From CAVWDI01 sp046259385 (lineage in GTDB: Bacteria > Chloroflexota > Anaerolineae > Anaerolineales > UBA4823), in assembly GCA_046259385.1 (NCBI GenBank), contig JBJYWI010000205.1, positions 1 to 32,639 on the forward strand: a stretch of DNA of 32,639 nt, given 5' to 3'. The notes beneath the pieces were generated by a model. It was not told where the DNA came from. It did not search any database and saw only the letters and a program-made list of their open reading frames with translations. Shown here one piece after another: positions 24,010 to 29,909 of this stretch; the first letter of the stretch is position 1, and each line of letters begins with the position of its first letter. A program made the translations under genes and the position numbers.

Positions 24010-25281
24010 TTATTTTATAGATGTCGCGCCTGGGTGGAAAAATTGTATTATCCCCCATTTCCCGTTATAAAGCCAGTTTTGGTCAATCTCCTGAGTGGTT
24101 TTTACCCGTTCGGGGTCCAGCCCTGCCGCGCAGTTGGATTTGAATATCCGGGTGAATGCGATTGGGACTGGCAGGTAACCCAGGATATCTTTAATCGGGG
24201 TTTCAAAAGGCCAGTGGAAATCCCCGATCCAGCGCCGGTAGTTTGCATCGCCTTTGCTTATCAGCAGGTCCGCCACGGACAATTCCTTCATGAGGTTTTC
24301 CTCCATCTGCCATCCAAAAAGCGGCGATGTCCAGTAGTAGCTGCTCTGGATTTTTAGCGCTCCGGTCTCAAGATACCCGCACAGCCGTTTCGCCAGCGCC
24401 AGCGTATCCGGTCTGCTTGAAAGCCCAAGAGAGTCAATCATCCCCAGGACATCCGTTGTTGTAGCATCCGACACGTAAGTCGGGTGTGGTTTGGTGTGCA
24501 GGTGCACCACTCCGCACAACCCGGAATCCAGCAGGAAATCCGCCAGCGCCAGGTCGTACGCAAGTTCCAGCCCGCCGTTATCCAGCACGATGTCAATCCG
24601 GGTATTCTTACCTGCCGCGGAAATAAGGTATTCCCCGATTATTCCCCGGTCATCGACCAAAAAACGTTCCTCTCCATCTCCCGGTGTATTCATCTGACCG
24701 GGTTCATTTTTTTCGGCTGGGAAGAGACTTAAATCTGCCCTGTTTCCCCAAACAATGGCTCCCAGAAGATAAATCAGTTTATCCAGTGTGTCGCTTTGAG
24801 TCCCTCTGGCGCTGGAGAGGTGGTCCGGTAAATCCTTGTAAAGGTTCTCCAGGCTTCCCGCGACCGTTTCCATCCCCTCCAGTTTTATACCCGAATAAGG
24901 ATCGCGCCCCCGCTCAGGTCCATTCCTGTAATACCCGCAAGCTTCGATTATACGCCGGAAGAAGTATGTCTCTGCAGTAAACCAGGGCGCCTCCAGGTAT
25001 GACATTCCCTGATACGGCTTTATGTATCGATTCCAATCCTGAATATCCGGGCCGCGGTCGTCCGGCATGGGGGTTAAGCTGCCGTGCGGCATTTCCGCTG
25101 CAAGCTTCTCCAGTTTGCGGGCGGATTTTTCTGACCAGCTGTTTTCCCTTAACACCCGGCGTGCGATTCCCGGAAGGCGTTCGGAGAGGGTGAAGTTTGC
25201 GAATGAGTCCGGGTCAAGGCCGCGGATTGGCTCCGGGAGCGGGAGATTGGGTCGGTCGTTATCCGTTAGGATGGATTTCAC
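24010..25281 (-). CDS. ARMT1/DUF89-like metal-dependent phosphatase
   Basis: The 423 aa product matches the DUF89 damage-control phosphatase family, ARMT1-like branch: APWFTAETYFFRRIIEACG (98-116), VWGNRADLS (177-185), VLDNGGLELAYDLALADFLL (from 232, with D234 and N235 as metal ligands) and SKGDANYRRWIGD (342-354, catalytic Lys and Asp). Characterised members hydrolyse unwanted or overabundant phosphometabolites, often sugar phosphates; a methyltransferase role proposed for human ARMT1 is disputed. The GTG start overlaps the end of the AcnX small-subunit gene by 23 bases and has its Shine-Dalgarno sequence (GAGG) inside it, so the two are translationally coupled. That suggests a substrate linked to the AcnX/UbiD pathway, but this is inference. 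Confidence 0.82.
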   Translation of the reverse strand: MKSILTDNDRPNLPLPEPIRGLDPDSFANFTLSERLPGIARRVLRENSWSEKSARKLEKLAAEMPHGSLTPMPDDRGPDIQDWNRYIKPYQGMSYLEAPWFTAETYFFRRIIEACGYYRNGPERGRDPYSGIKLEGMETVAGSLENLYKDLPDHLSSARGTQSDTLDKLIYLLGAIVWGNRADLSLFPAEKNEPGQMNTPGDGEERFLVDDRGIIGEYLISAAGKNTRIDIVLDNGGLELAYDLALADFLLDSGLCGVVHLHTKPHPTYVSDATTTDVLGMIDSLGLSSRPDTLALAKRLCGYLETGALKIQSSYYWTSPLFGWQMEENLMKELSVADLLISKGDANYRRWIGDFHWPFETPIKDILGYLPVPIAFTRIFKSNCAAGLDPERVKTTQEIDQNWLYNGKWGIIQFFHPGATSIK

Positions 25282-25669
25282 CTATCACCTCTACTGTGCC
25301 CTCTTCCCCGTTGATAGACAGGATCTGCCCGTTTTTCAGCTGGTGGATATCGATCCGGTCCACACACGGGATTTCGGCGATAATGCAGCCCACCGCGATG
25401 ATGGTCTCGCACTCTGCGTTGATGATCGCGGCTGGCGCCAGCCCGCTGTCCTTCAGACGGTAGATCGTGTACGACCCTACCGTGGACCCCTTCCCGGTTG
25501 GGAAAACAAGCACCCTGCCGGCGATGCACTTGCCTTCCAGTTCATGGCTTTTTTCGACCACAATTCCGCTTTCGGGGTCGACCCCGCCGAAGAAGGAAAC
25601 GCTGTCCGATGTGACGAGCGCCTCGCCCTCCGCAATTCCCTTGGATATCTTTCTACCCTGCAGTTTCAT
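25259..25669 (-). CDS. Aconitase X small subunit (AcnX-S, swivel domain, DUF126)
   Basis: The 136 aa product is the detached swivelling domain of aconitase X. The family signature is clear: GKCIAGRVLVFPTGKGSTVGSYTIYRLKDSG (from about residue 47) and the N-terminal KISKGIAEGEALVT. Together with AcnX-L it forms a dehydratase whose substrate in archaea is (R)-5-phosphomevalonate, and in some bacteria a hydroxyproline. A separate small subunit is the type II organisation; type I enzymes are fused. It starts 28 bases after the AcnX-L stop and overlaps the next gene. The Shine-Dalgarno sequence is weak, so coupling to upstream translation is likely. Confidence 0.9.
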   Translation of the reverse strand: MKLQGRKISKGIAEGEALVTSDSVSFFGGVDPESGIVVEKSHELEGKCIAGRVLVFPTGKGSTVGSYTIYRLKDSGLAPAAIINAECETIIAVGCIIAEIPCVDRIDIHQLKNGQILSINGEEGTVEVIGEIHPNG

Positions 25670-25697
25670 CGCTTTTCTGGTGTGCGGCGCGGTTCAG

Positions 25698-26906
25698 CTA
25701 AGCCGCCTTTCGGGTCGCCTCGAGCACCACCTCGTCAAAGGGCAGCAGGCGTGTCTTAAATTCGTTTTTAGCGTAAGCGTAATAACATGCTTTGGCGCTG
25801 TCGGTCACAAGGCTCTGGAAGCGCCCTTTGATCGGCGCCACAACGCAGCAGGTGTCGGTCGCAAATTTAGCTCCGCTCTCCTCGATAACCGCGCTGTAAC
25901 CGAGCTGGTCGGCGATTCGCTTAACTGGACGCGAGGTCGTGATCCAGAATTCTTTAACCACCTGTCTTCCTTCCAGGAGCTGGGCGATGCGTGCGATTTC
26001 GTCAATTGTAAGGTGCGGGCATCCCAGGCTGACGAAATCGGCTTCCGCTTCCAGTTGGTCGTTCATCGATTGTACTGACTGCTCCAAATCTGTTCGAGTG
26101 ATCTGGATGCGCTCGGCTGGCGGGTTGTATCGTTCCGCTTCCGGGGTAATTCCGGGGATGTGAAACAGCGCTGCGCCTGCATATGTCGCCAGGCTGGCGC
26201 AAAATGATTTTAATTCCTCCAGGGATGCGCTCTTGATTCCCAGTATATAGGGCACAGTTTTTGATCCGCTGTGCGCGCTCCTATCGCCGATTGCCTTTCC
26301 GAGCGCGCCGAACTCGTGCGTCCCTTTGATTTCGGTTCCCACTTCCACTGTCAGGTTTGGCGCCCGGTTGGCCTCAAGGTGGAAACCATACATCGGAGTC
26401 CTTCCGGTGAGGCAGGCTGCCAGTGCGCTGGGGCCTCCTTCCCGGTTGGTGCGCGCCCCGATAATCGAATTGGCGTAGCAAACCGCGCTGCTCTCTGCCC
26501 AGGCGATGTGCTCTCCATAGTTCGGAAGATTCCCTGCCAGGTACGGAGTGCAGGTGCAGGTTGTTTCCACGCCAATAGTTTCAAATGCCTGGATGACCCG
26601 CTTCTGGTTTCTGGCGAAATCTTCCGGGATGCCCAGTTCCTGCCAGTTATGGATGTCCATCCCGGCTGGGTTGAGGGTGGTCTGCACTTTCGCTTCCCCT
26701 CCTCCTTCCGCCATCTCAATCAGGAATTTGAGACCCGCTTCACCCAGGTTGTCGTAACTCACCCCCGCGATCTGGACTGAAGTCACCTCGGTCATTCTCT
26801 CCGCCTCGAAGATTTCGCCCAGCGCCGCCAGGATTTCCATCGCTTTTCTGGTCGCCCTTCCCTGGGCGCCGTCCAGCATCTCCTGTTCTTCTCGGGTCAG
26901 CTGCAT
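25698..26906 (-). CDS. Aconitase X large subunit (AcnX-L, DUF521)
   Basis: The 402 aa product has the full AcnX core: CTCTPYLAGNLPNYGEHIAWAES (117-139), YANSIIGARTNREGGPSALAA (144-164), LTGRTPMYG (166-174), VSLGCPHLTIDEI and ATDTCCVVAP. Cysteines in CTCTPY, LGCPH and DTCCV are candidate ligands for the Fe-S cluster. Known activities are phosphomevalonate dehydration (archaeal modified mevalonate pathway) and cis-3-hydroxy-L-proline dehydration (bacterial LhpI). The large/small split and the immediately upstream UbiD-family gene (19 bases away) favour the phosphomevalonate reading; no proline-catabolism gene is nearby. Start ATG 26906. Confidence 0.9.
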   Translation of the reverse strand: MQLTREEQEMLDGAQGRATRKAMEILAALGEIFEAERMTEVTSVQIAGVSYDNLGEAGLKFLIEMAEGGGEAKVQTTLNPAGMDIHNWQELGIPEDFARNQKRVIQAFETIGVETTCTCTPYLAGNLPNYGEHIAWAESSAVCYANSIIGARTNREGGPSALAACLTGRTPMYGFHLEANRAPNLTVEVGTEIKGTHEFGALGKAIGDRSAHSGSKTVPYILGIKSASLEELKSFCASLATYAGAALFHIPGITPEAERYNPPAERIQITRTDLEQSVQSMNDQLEAEADFVSLGCPHLTIDEIARIAQLLEGRQVVKEFWITTSRPVKRIADQLGYSAVIEESGAKFATDTCCVVAPIKGRFQSLVTDSAKACYYAYAKNEFKTRLLPFDEVVLEATRKAA

Positions 26907-26925
26907 GTTCTCCGGTCCCCTTTGC

Positions 26926-28233
26926 TTATCCCTGCTTGATGAACTTGGCGATGTCTACCCGCGGGTAAGGCACTTTGTCGTACCCCGCCCCGGCTTCACC
27001 CAGCGGCTTGGTCAGGTCAAAACCGATCTTGGTTGTGAGTTTGGTGCCGGGTTCCGCGCTTGGGTCCAGGCTTGAGCCTGGCTCTTTATCCAGGAGGATC
27101 ATGTCCCGGTCGCCCTGGAAACGGGTCGCAAGCGCCCATTCGACCGCCAGCGGGTCGTAGATGTTTATGTCCTCATCCACCACAAATACATGTTTGCAGG
27201 AGCGGTGTCCGGCGAAGGCGGCTTCGATCGCCCTGCGCCCATCTTCTTCGGATTGTTTTTCGATCTGCACGACCGCGTGCAGCCAGGAACAGCCGCCCGG
27301 ATTCACGTTTACGTCCAGGCAGCGCACGACCTGGTTGACCTTATTGAAGATGGTGGGTTCGCGCGGCATCCCCATCAGCAGCTTGTGTTCCAGCCCGCCC
27401 GGGAGCAGCGCGTGCCACAGGGCGTCCCTGCGGTGGGTGATCGCTTTGACTTCAAAGACCGGCTCTTCCCGGATGATGTCCAGGGTCTCGGTCAGGTCGA
27501 CGAACGGGCCTTCAGCGTGTCTTTTATCCCGGTGCACAGTGCCCTCCAGCACGATTTCCGCCTCCGCTGGAAGGGTTACATCAACCGTGACTCCTTTTAC
27601 CACGCACAGCGGTTCAAGCGCGTTAGCGATCTCCAGCTCGTCCAGTCCGATTTCCACCGAAGTCGCGGCCGCCGCCAGCACGTTTGGCGCTGAGCCGATG
27701 CACACAGCCACGTCCACTTCTCCCAGATCATCAAGGAATCTGGCGAAATGCCGGCCGCTGACCACCCGTATCGCCATTTCTGTTCTGGAAAACTGCATTC
27801 CGCGGTGGAAATCCGCGTTCTGGCCGTGGGTGGGATGCTTGGCAAGGAAGACCCCCGAGGTCAGGTAATTGCCGCCGTCGTTCTCAAAGTGCCTCAGGAT
27901 CGGCAGATCATCCAGGTCCGGGTCGAGAATAATATTTTCCTGGCAGGGAGCCTCGCTTATTATCCGGGGTTTTGAATGCTGCTTGATCGCCTCTGATAGT
28001 CTGGGGATGATCTCGTGGGTGGGGATTTCCAGGTAGTCCGCGAAGGAATTCTTGGTGGGGAACAGGTTGCCGATCACCCTGAAACCTGAATCGGACACGT
28101 TTTCAAACAGGACAGTCCTTGGCTCCAGTTCCTTCAGAATAGCCGCCATTTCATATTGGGTGGAAACCGCTTCCGCCACCCGGATCAGGTCTCCCCGGTC
28201 GTCGATCTTCTGGATGTAACCACGCAGTGTCAC
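26926..28233 (-). CDS. UbiD-family decarboxylase (prenylated-FMN dependent)
   Basis: The 435 aa product is a complete UbiD-family enzyme. The catalytic triad appears as R156 (MAIRV), E241 and D246 (E-G-P-F-V-D), the pattern of UbiD rather than the EGPFGE of Fdc1; the prFMN-binding region HRGMQFSRTEMAIRV is present. Such enzymes need prenylated FMN made by UbiX, which is not in the window. Substrates vary; the archaeal relative that acts after phosphomevalonate dehydratase decarboxylates trans-anhydromevalonate 5-phosphate to isopentenyl phosphate. The gene leads the operon with AcnX-L and AcnX-S, which makes that substrate the best guess. No ubiquinone gene is nearby. Start is GTG 28233 with AAGGA 5-6 bases upstream. 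Confidence 0.9.
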   Translation of the reverse strand: MTLRGYIQKIDDRGDLIRVAEAVSTQYEMAAILKELEPRTVLFENVSDSGFRVIGNLFPTKNSFADYLEIPTHEIIPRLSEAIKQHSKPRIISEAPCQENIILDPDLDDLPILRHFENDGGNYLTSGVFLAKHPTHGQNADFHRGMQFSRTEMAIRVVSGRHFARFLDDLGEVDVAVCIGSAPNVLAAAATSVEIGLDELEIANALEPLCVVKGVTVDVTLPAEAEIVLEGTVHRDKRHAEGPFVDLTETLDIIREEPVFEVKAITHRRDALWHALLPGGLEHKLLMGMPREPTIFNKVNQVVRCLDVNVNPGGCSWLHAVVQIEKQSEEDGRRAIEAAFAGHRSCKHVFVVDEDINIYDPLAVEWALATRFQGDRDMILLDKEPGSSLDPSAEPGTKLTTKIGFDLTKPLGEAGAGYDKVPYPRVDIAKFIKQG

Positions 28234-28283
28234 GGTTCCTTCACCTCGTTCTTCTTGTTTAATTTCCGGTCGTTGTGCCGGGA

Positions 28284-28289
28284 AGTATA
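28284..28289 (-). promoter_or_regulatory. -10 box TATACT of the UbiD/AcnX operon
   Basis: TATACT on the minus strand, 51 bases upstream of the GTG start; predicted transcription start near 28277. The hexamer 17 bases upstream (GTGTTG) is a poor -35 and lies inside a palindromic site, which fits control by a DNA-binding protein. Confidence 0.5.
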
Positions 28290-28301
28290 ACCTCTTTCAA
28301 A

Positions 28302-28316
28302 GGGAGCAACACTCCT
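28302..28316 (-). promoter_or_regulatory. Operator-like palindrome, copy 2 (over the -35 region)
   Basis: Read on the minus strand this is AGGAGTGTTGCTCCC, which differs from the perfect palindrome at 28350-28364 at only two of 15 positions. It covers the expected -35 position of the UbiD operon promoter. Confidence 0.5.
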
Positions 28317-28349
28317 AAAAGCTGCATTTGCCGCAACCTGGAGTAAATC

Positions 28350-28364
28350 AGGAGTGTTACTCCT
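28350..28364. promoter_or_regulatory. Operator-like palindrome, copy 1
   Basis: AGGAGTGTTACTCCT has perfect 6-base arms around GTT. Its centre is 48 bp from the centre of the second copy, and a possible half-site (GGAGTAA, 28340-28346) lies between. I do not recognise the regulator. Confidence 0.5.
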
Positions 28365-28381
28365 GTAAACCTTTAAATTAA

Positions 28382-28430
28382 ATAAAAACTCCCGGATGCC
28401 TTCTTCAATATGACGGCTTTCCGGGAGATT
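28382..28430 (-). terminator. Rho-independent terminator downstream of the Hsp20 relic
   Basis: On the minus strand CTCCCGGA pairs with TCCGGGAG (outer arms 28388-28395 and 28423-28430), with an inner GCC/GGC pair, followed by TTTTTATTT. The T-run lies on the minus-strand 3' side, so it ends transcripts coming from the Hsp20 side. Confidence 0.75.
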
Positions 28431-28469
28431 TTGTTGGCCGGTTTTATGGTTTCAATTAAGTCAATATTA

Positions 28470-28508
28470 TTACCCGGCATTGACTGCGATCTTGCTGGTC
28501 TTAGCCTC
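28470..28508 (-). pseudogene. C-terminal relic of an Hsp20 gene
   Basis: On the minus strand the last 12 codons read EAKTSKIAVNAG followed by TAA, nearly identical to the end of the Hsp20 gene stopping at 28571 (AKTRKIAVNAG). The two differ mostly at synonymous sites, so both evolved as coding sequence. No Hsp20 body is upstream of this tail; instead a terminator hairpin at 28516-28552 and the intact gene follow. The relic retains its own terminator at 28382-28430. Confidence 0.6.
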
Positions 28509-28515
28509 GAGTCGT

Positions 28516-28552
28516 AAAAAGCGCGGGACTTCGCTGAGGTCACCGCGCTTTT
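28516..28552 (-). terminator. Terminator of the interrupted Hsp20 gene
   Basis: Perfect 10-bp arms AAAAGCGCGG and CCGCGCTTTT enclose a short loop that can itself pair through GAC/GTC. T-runs on both strands make it potentially bidirectional. It lies 18 bases after the Hsp20 stop at 28571. Confidence 0.75.
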
Positions 28553-28570
28553 GATTTTGACTAACCAATC

Positions 28571-29038
28571 TTAGCCTGCGTTTACAGCGATCTTGCGAGT
28601 TTTCGCNNNNNNNNNNNNNNNNNNNNNNNNNNNNNNNNNNNNNNNNNNNNNNNNNNNNNNNNNNNNNNNNNNNNNNNNNNNNNNNNNNNNNNNNNNNNNN
28701 NNNNNNATGGTCGCCTGGATCTTATCCTTTTCTATCGTATTCGACAGGCGGAAACTACGCTGGTAGTCTCCAATTTCATACTCGTTCAGGTTCAGTGCGT
28801 ATCCTTCAAGGTCTTCCGCTTCGGTGTAACCGTTCAGGGTCAGGACATTTTTCTCAATCGTGATGTCAATCGAATTTTCATCCACGCCTGGCAGGTCAAC
28901 AACCAGGTAAATGTCATCGTCATTTTCGAAAATGTCAGCCCTGGGGACGAAGCACGTGCATTCGCGTGTCCTTTCGCCTTCCTCGCTTGGGGTTACTTCT
29001 CGCTTTTGTACTTCTAGTGTTTTACTTTCTTCTGCCAT
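28571..29038 (-). CDS. Hsp20/alpha-crystallin small heat shock protein (interrupted by an assembly gap)
   Basis: This small heat shock protein would bind unfolding proteins as an ATP-independent holdase. The visible N-terminal part (residues 1-110) contains a Cys-containing arm (RECTCFVPRADIF) and the first alpha-crystallin strands (DIYLVVDLPGVDENSIDITIEKNVLTLNG...FRLSNTIEKDKIQAT). The rest of the domain lies in 100 N; after the gap the tail AKTRKIAVNAG ends at TAA 28571. The true gap may differ from 100 bases; a family-typical missing segment is about 25-35 residues. GGAGAG precedes ATG 29038. The gap may mark tandem Hsp20 copies that the assembler could not resolve. Confidence 0.8.
   Translation of the reverse strand: MAEESKTLEVQKREVTPSEEGERTRECTCFVPRADIFENDDDIYLVVDLPGVDENSIDITIEKNVLTLNGYTEAEDLEGYALNLNEYEIGDYQRSFRLSNTIEKDKIQATXXXXXXXXXXXXXXXXXXXXXXXXXXXXXXXXXXAKTRKIAVNAG
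28607..28706. other. Scaffold gap (100 N)
   Basis: Exactly 100 undetermined bases inside an Hsp20 gene, the conventional filler for a gap of unknown or estimated length. Everything drawn across it, including the single Hsp20 reading frame, is provisional. Confidence 0.98.
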
Positions 29039-29088
29039 TGGATCTCTCTCCGGAATTTATTAGATAATTTACTTGTTGCTTTTTCAAT

Positions 29089-29526
29089 TTATGCACTCTT
29101 GACCGCGATTTTGCGGGGTTTGTCAGCCTCGGCCCGCGGCATCGTGATTTCAAGAACGCCGTTCGTGAAGTTAGCGTCTACCTTATCGATATCGACCGGG
29201 AAGGGCAGCTGTACTGTACGGCTGAAACTGCCGTACCCGCGCTCCTGGCGGTGATATCGGGCGTTTTCGTCCATTTCTTCCGCTTTTCGCTCGCCTTTCA
29301 GGGTAAGGTTGTCGCCGACCACGCTGATGTCCAGGTCCTCGGGGTTGATGCCGGGGACTTCCGCGGTGATGATCAGCTCATCCTCATTGGACCAGATATT
29401 CAGAGCCGGAAAGCTGGGGGCACTCCGCAGGTAGGATGGGTATCCTGTGCTCAACATTCTGTCCATGTCCCTCTGCAAGCGGTTAAGTTCTCTCCAAACT
29501 GTGGGGATTCTGTATCGTCTGTACAT
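29089..29526 (-). CDS. Hsp20/alpha-crystallin small heat shock protein
   Basis: A complete 145 aa Hsp20 with an N-terminal arm (YRIPTVWRELNRLQRDMDRML), the alpha-crystallin domain (LIITAEVPGINPEDLDISVVGDNLTLKGERK...GSFSRTVQLPFPVDIDKVDANFTNGVLEITMPR) and the tail motif KIAVKSA, in which I-A-V replaces the usual I-x-I dimer-anchoring motif. It acts as an ATP-independent holdase for unfolding proteins. AGGAGA seven bases before ATG 29526 supports the start. It lies 50 bases upstream of the second Hsp20 gene on the same strand, and the two differ clearly in N-terminal sequence, which suggests distinct or mixed oligomers. Confidence 0.93.
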   Translation of the reverse strand: MYRRYRIPTVWRELNRLQRDMDRMLSTGYPSYLRSAPSFPALNIWSNEDELIITAEVPGINPEDLDISVVGDNLTLKGERKAEEMDENARYHRQERGYGSFSRTVQLPFPVDIDKVDANFTNGVLEITMPRAEADKPRKIAVKSA

Positions 29527-29600
29527 TTTTATTCTCCTATTTGTGTCTTAAGTTATATGTTCTTATTAATTTTGAACTTATTTTTATTTATAAACATAGT

Positions 29601-29633
29601 ACTGCGCCTGTGTTAGATATCCGTAAGCGCAGT
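29601..29633. promoter_or_regulatory. Inverted repeat upstream of hsp20
   Basis: Seven-base perfect arms ACTGCGC and GCGCAGT are separated by 19 bases in AT-rich sequence, 75 bases from the hsp20 start and between the divergent genes. It may be an operator or an RNA hairpin; the regulator is not recognised. Confidence 0.3.
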
Positions 29634-29672
29634 GTATGAGGAGTATAAAAGCCCCTTATTGAATAGAATCTC

Positions 29673-29700
29673 TTGCTAAATTTACGCCCGCGAGTATAAT
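29673..29700 (+). promoter_or_regulatory. Sigma-70 type promoter of hppA
   Basis: TTGCTA (29673-29678), a 16-base spacer and a perfect TATAAT (29695-29700). The predicted start near 29707 gives an untranslated leader of about 200 bases. Confidence 0.6.
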
Positions 29701-29810
29701 TATTCATCTTTTGTTCATTTGGGTGTTATCTGAAAAGTGAAGAGAGTTTCCTACCGGGGATTTATTCTTATATTATTTATCAGCAGACAGCGAAACAGAG
29801 AGCGCCTTGT

Positions 29811-29879
29811 ATGATTGAGGGTTATCGGTCAAGGGCTCTTTTATTGTCCCTCGCTGGTTTTGAGTTTATATCGAACTAA
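29811..29879 (+). CDS. Possible 22-aa leader peptide upstream of hppA
   Basis: ATG 29811 opens 22 codons (MIEGYRSRALLLSLAGFEFI then SN) ending at TAA, with GAGAG about 10 bases upstream. It lies inside the hppA leader over sequences that can fold in two ways: AGAGC with GCTCT, or GAGGG with CCCTC. A chance open reading frame of this size is common, so this is only a candidate for translational or attenuation control. Confidence 0.25.
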   Translation: MIEGYRSRALLLSLAGFEFISN

Positions 29880-29909
29880 TCGAAATTCTTAATAAGGAGA
29901 ATTGGAGAG

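Larger units (their letters stand above)
28234..28469. other. Regulatory and terminator region between the UbiD operon and the Hsp20 genes
   Basis: This gene-free stretch, 236 bases, holds (from the operon outwards) a TATACT -10 box, two copies of a palindrome and a terminator facing the Hsp20 genes. These are listed separately. No open reading frame is supported. Confidence 0.6.
29527..29909. other. Divergent regulatory region between hsp20 and hppA
   Basis: This 383-base stretch lacks a long gene. It contains an inverted repeat, ACTGCGC (29601-29607) and GCGCAGT (29627-29633), a sigma-70 type promoter for hppA (29673-29700), a leader of about 200 bases with competing hairpins and a possible 22-codon open reading frame at 29811-29879. 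No CIRCE element (TTAGCACTC-N9-GAGTGCTAA) is visible for the hsp20 genes. Confidence 0.5.

Noticed and set aside
22992..28233. Ubiquinone or menaquinone locus based on the UbiD homologue
   Set aside because: No other quinone biosynthesis gene is nearby, and the family is broad. The AcnX neighbours suggest a different substrate.
29527..29640. CIRCE (HrcA) operator for the hsp20 genes
   Set aside because: No TTAGCACTC-N9-GAGTGCTAA match is present; the only inverted repeat (ACTGCGC/GCGCAGT) has a different sequence and spacing.
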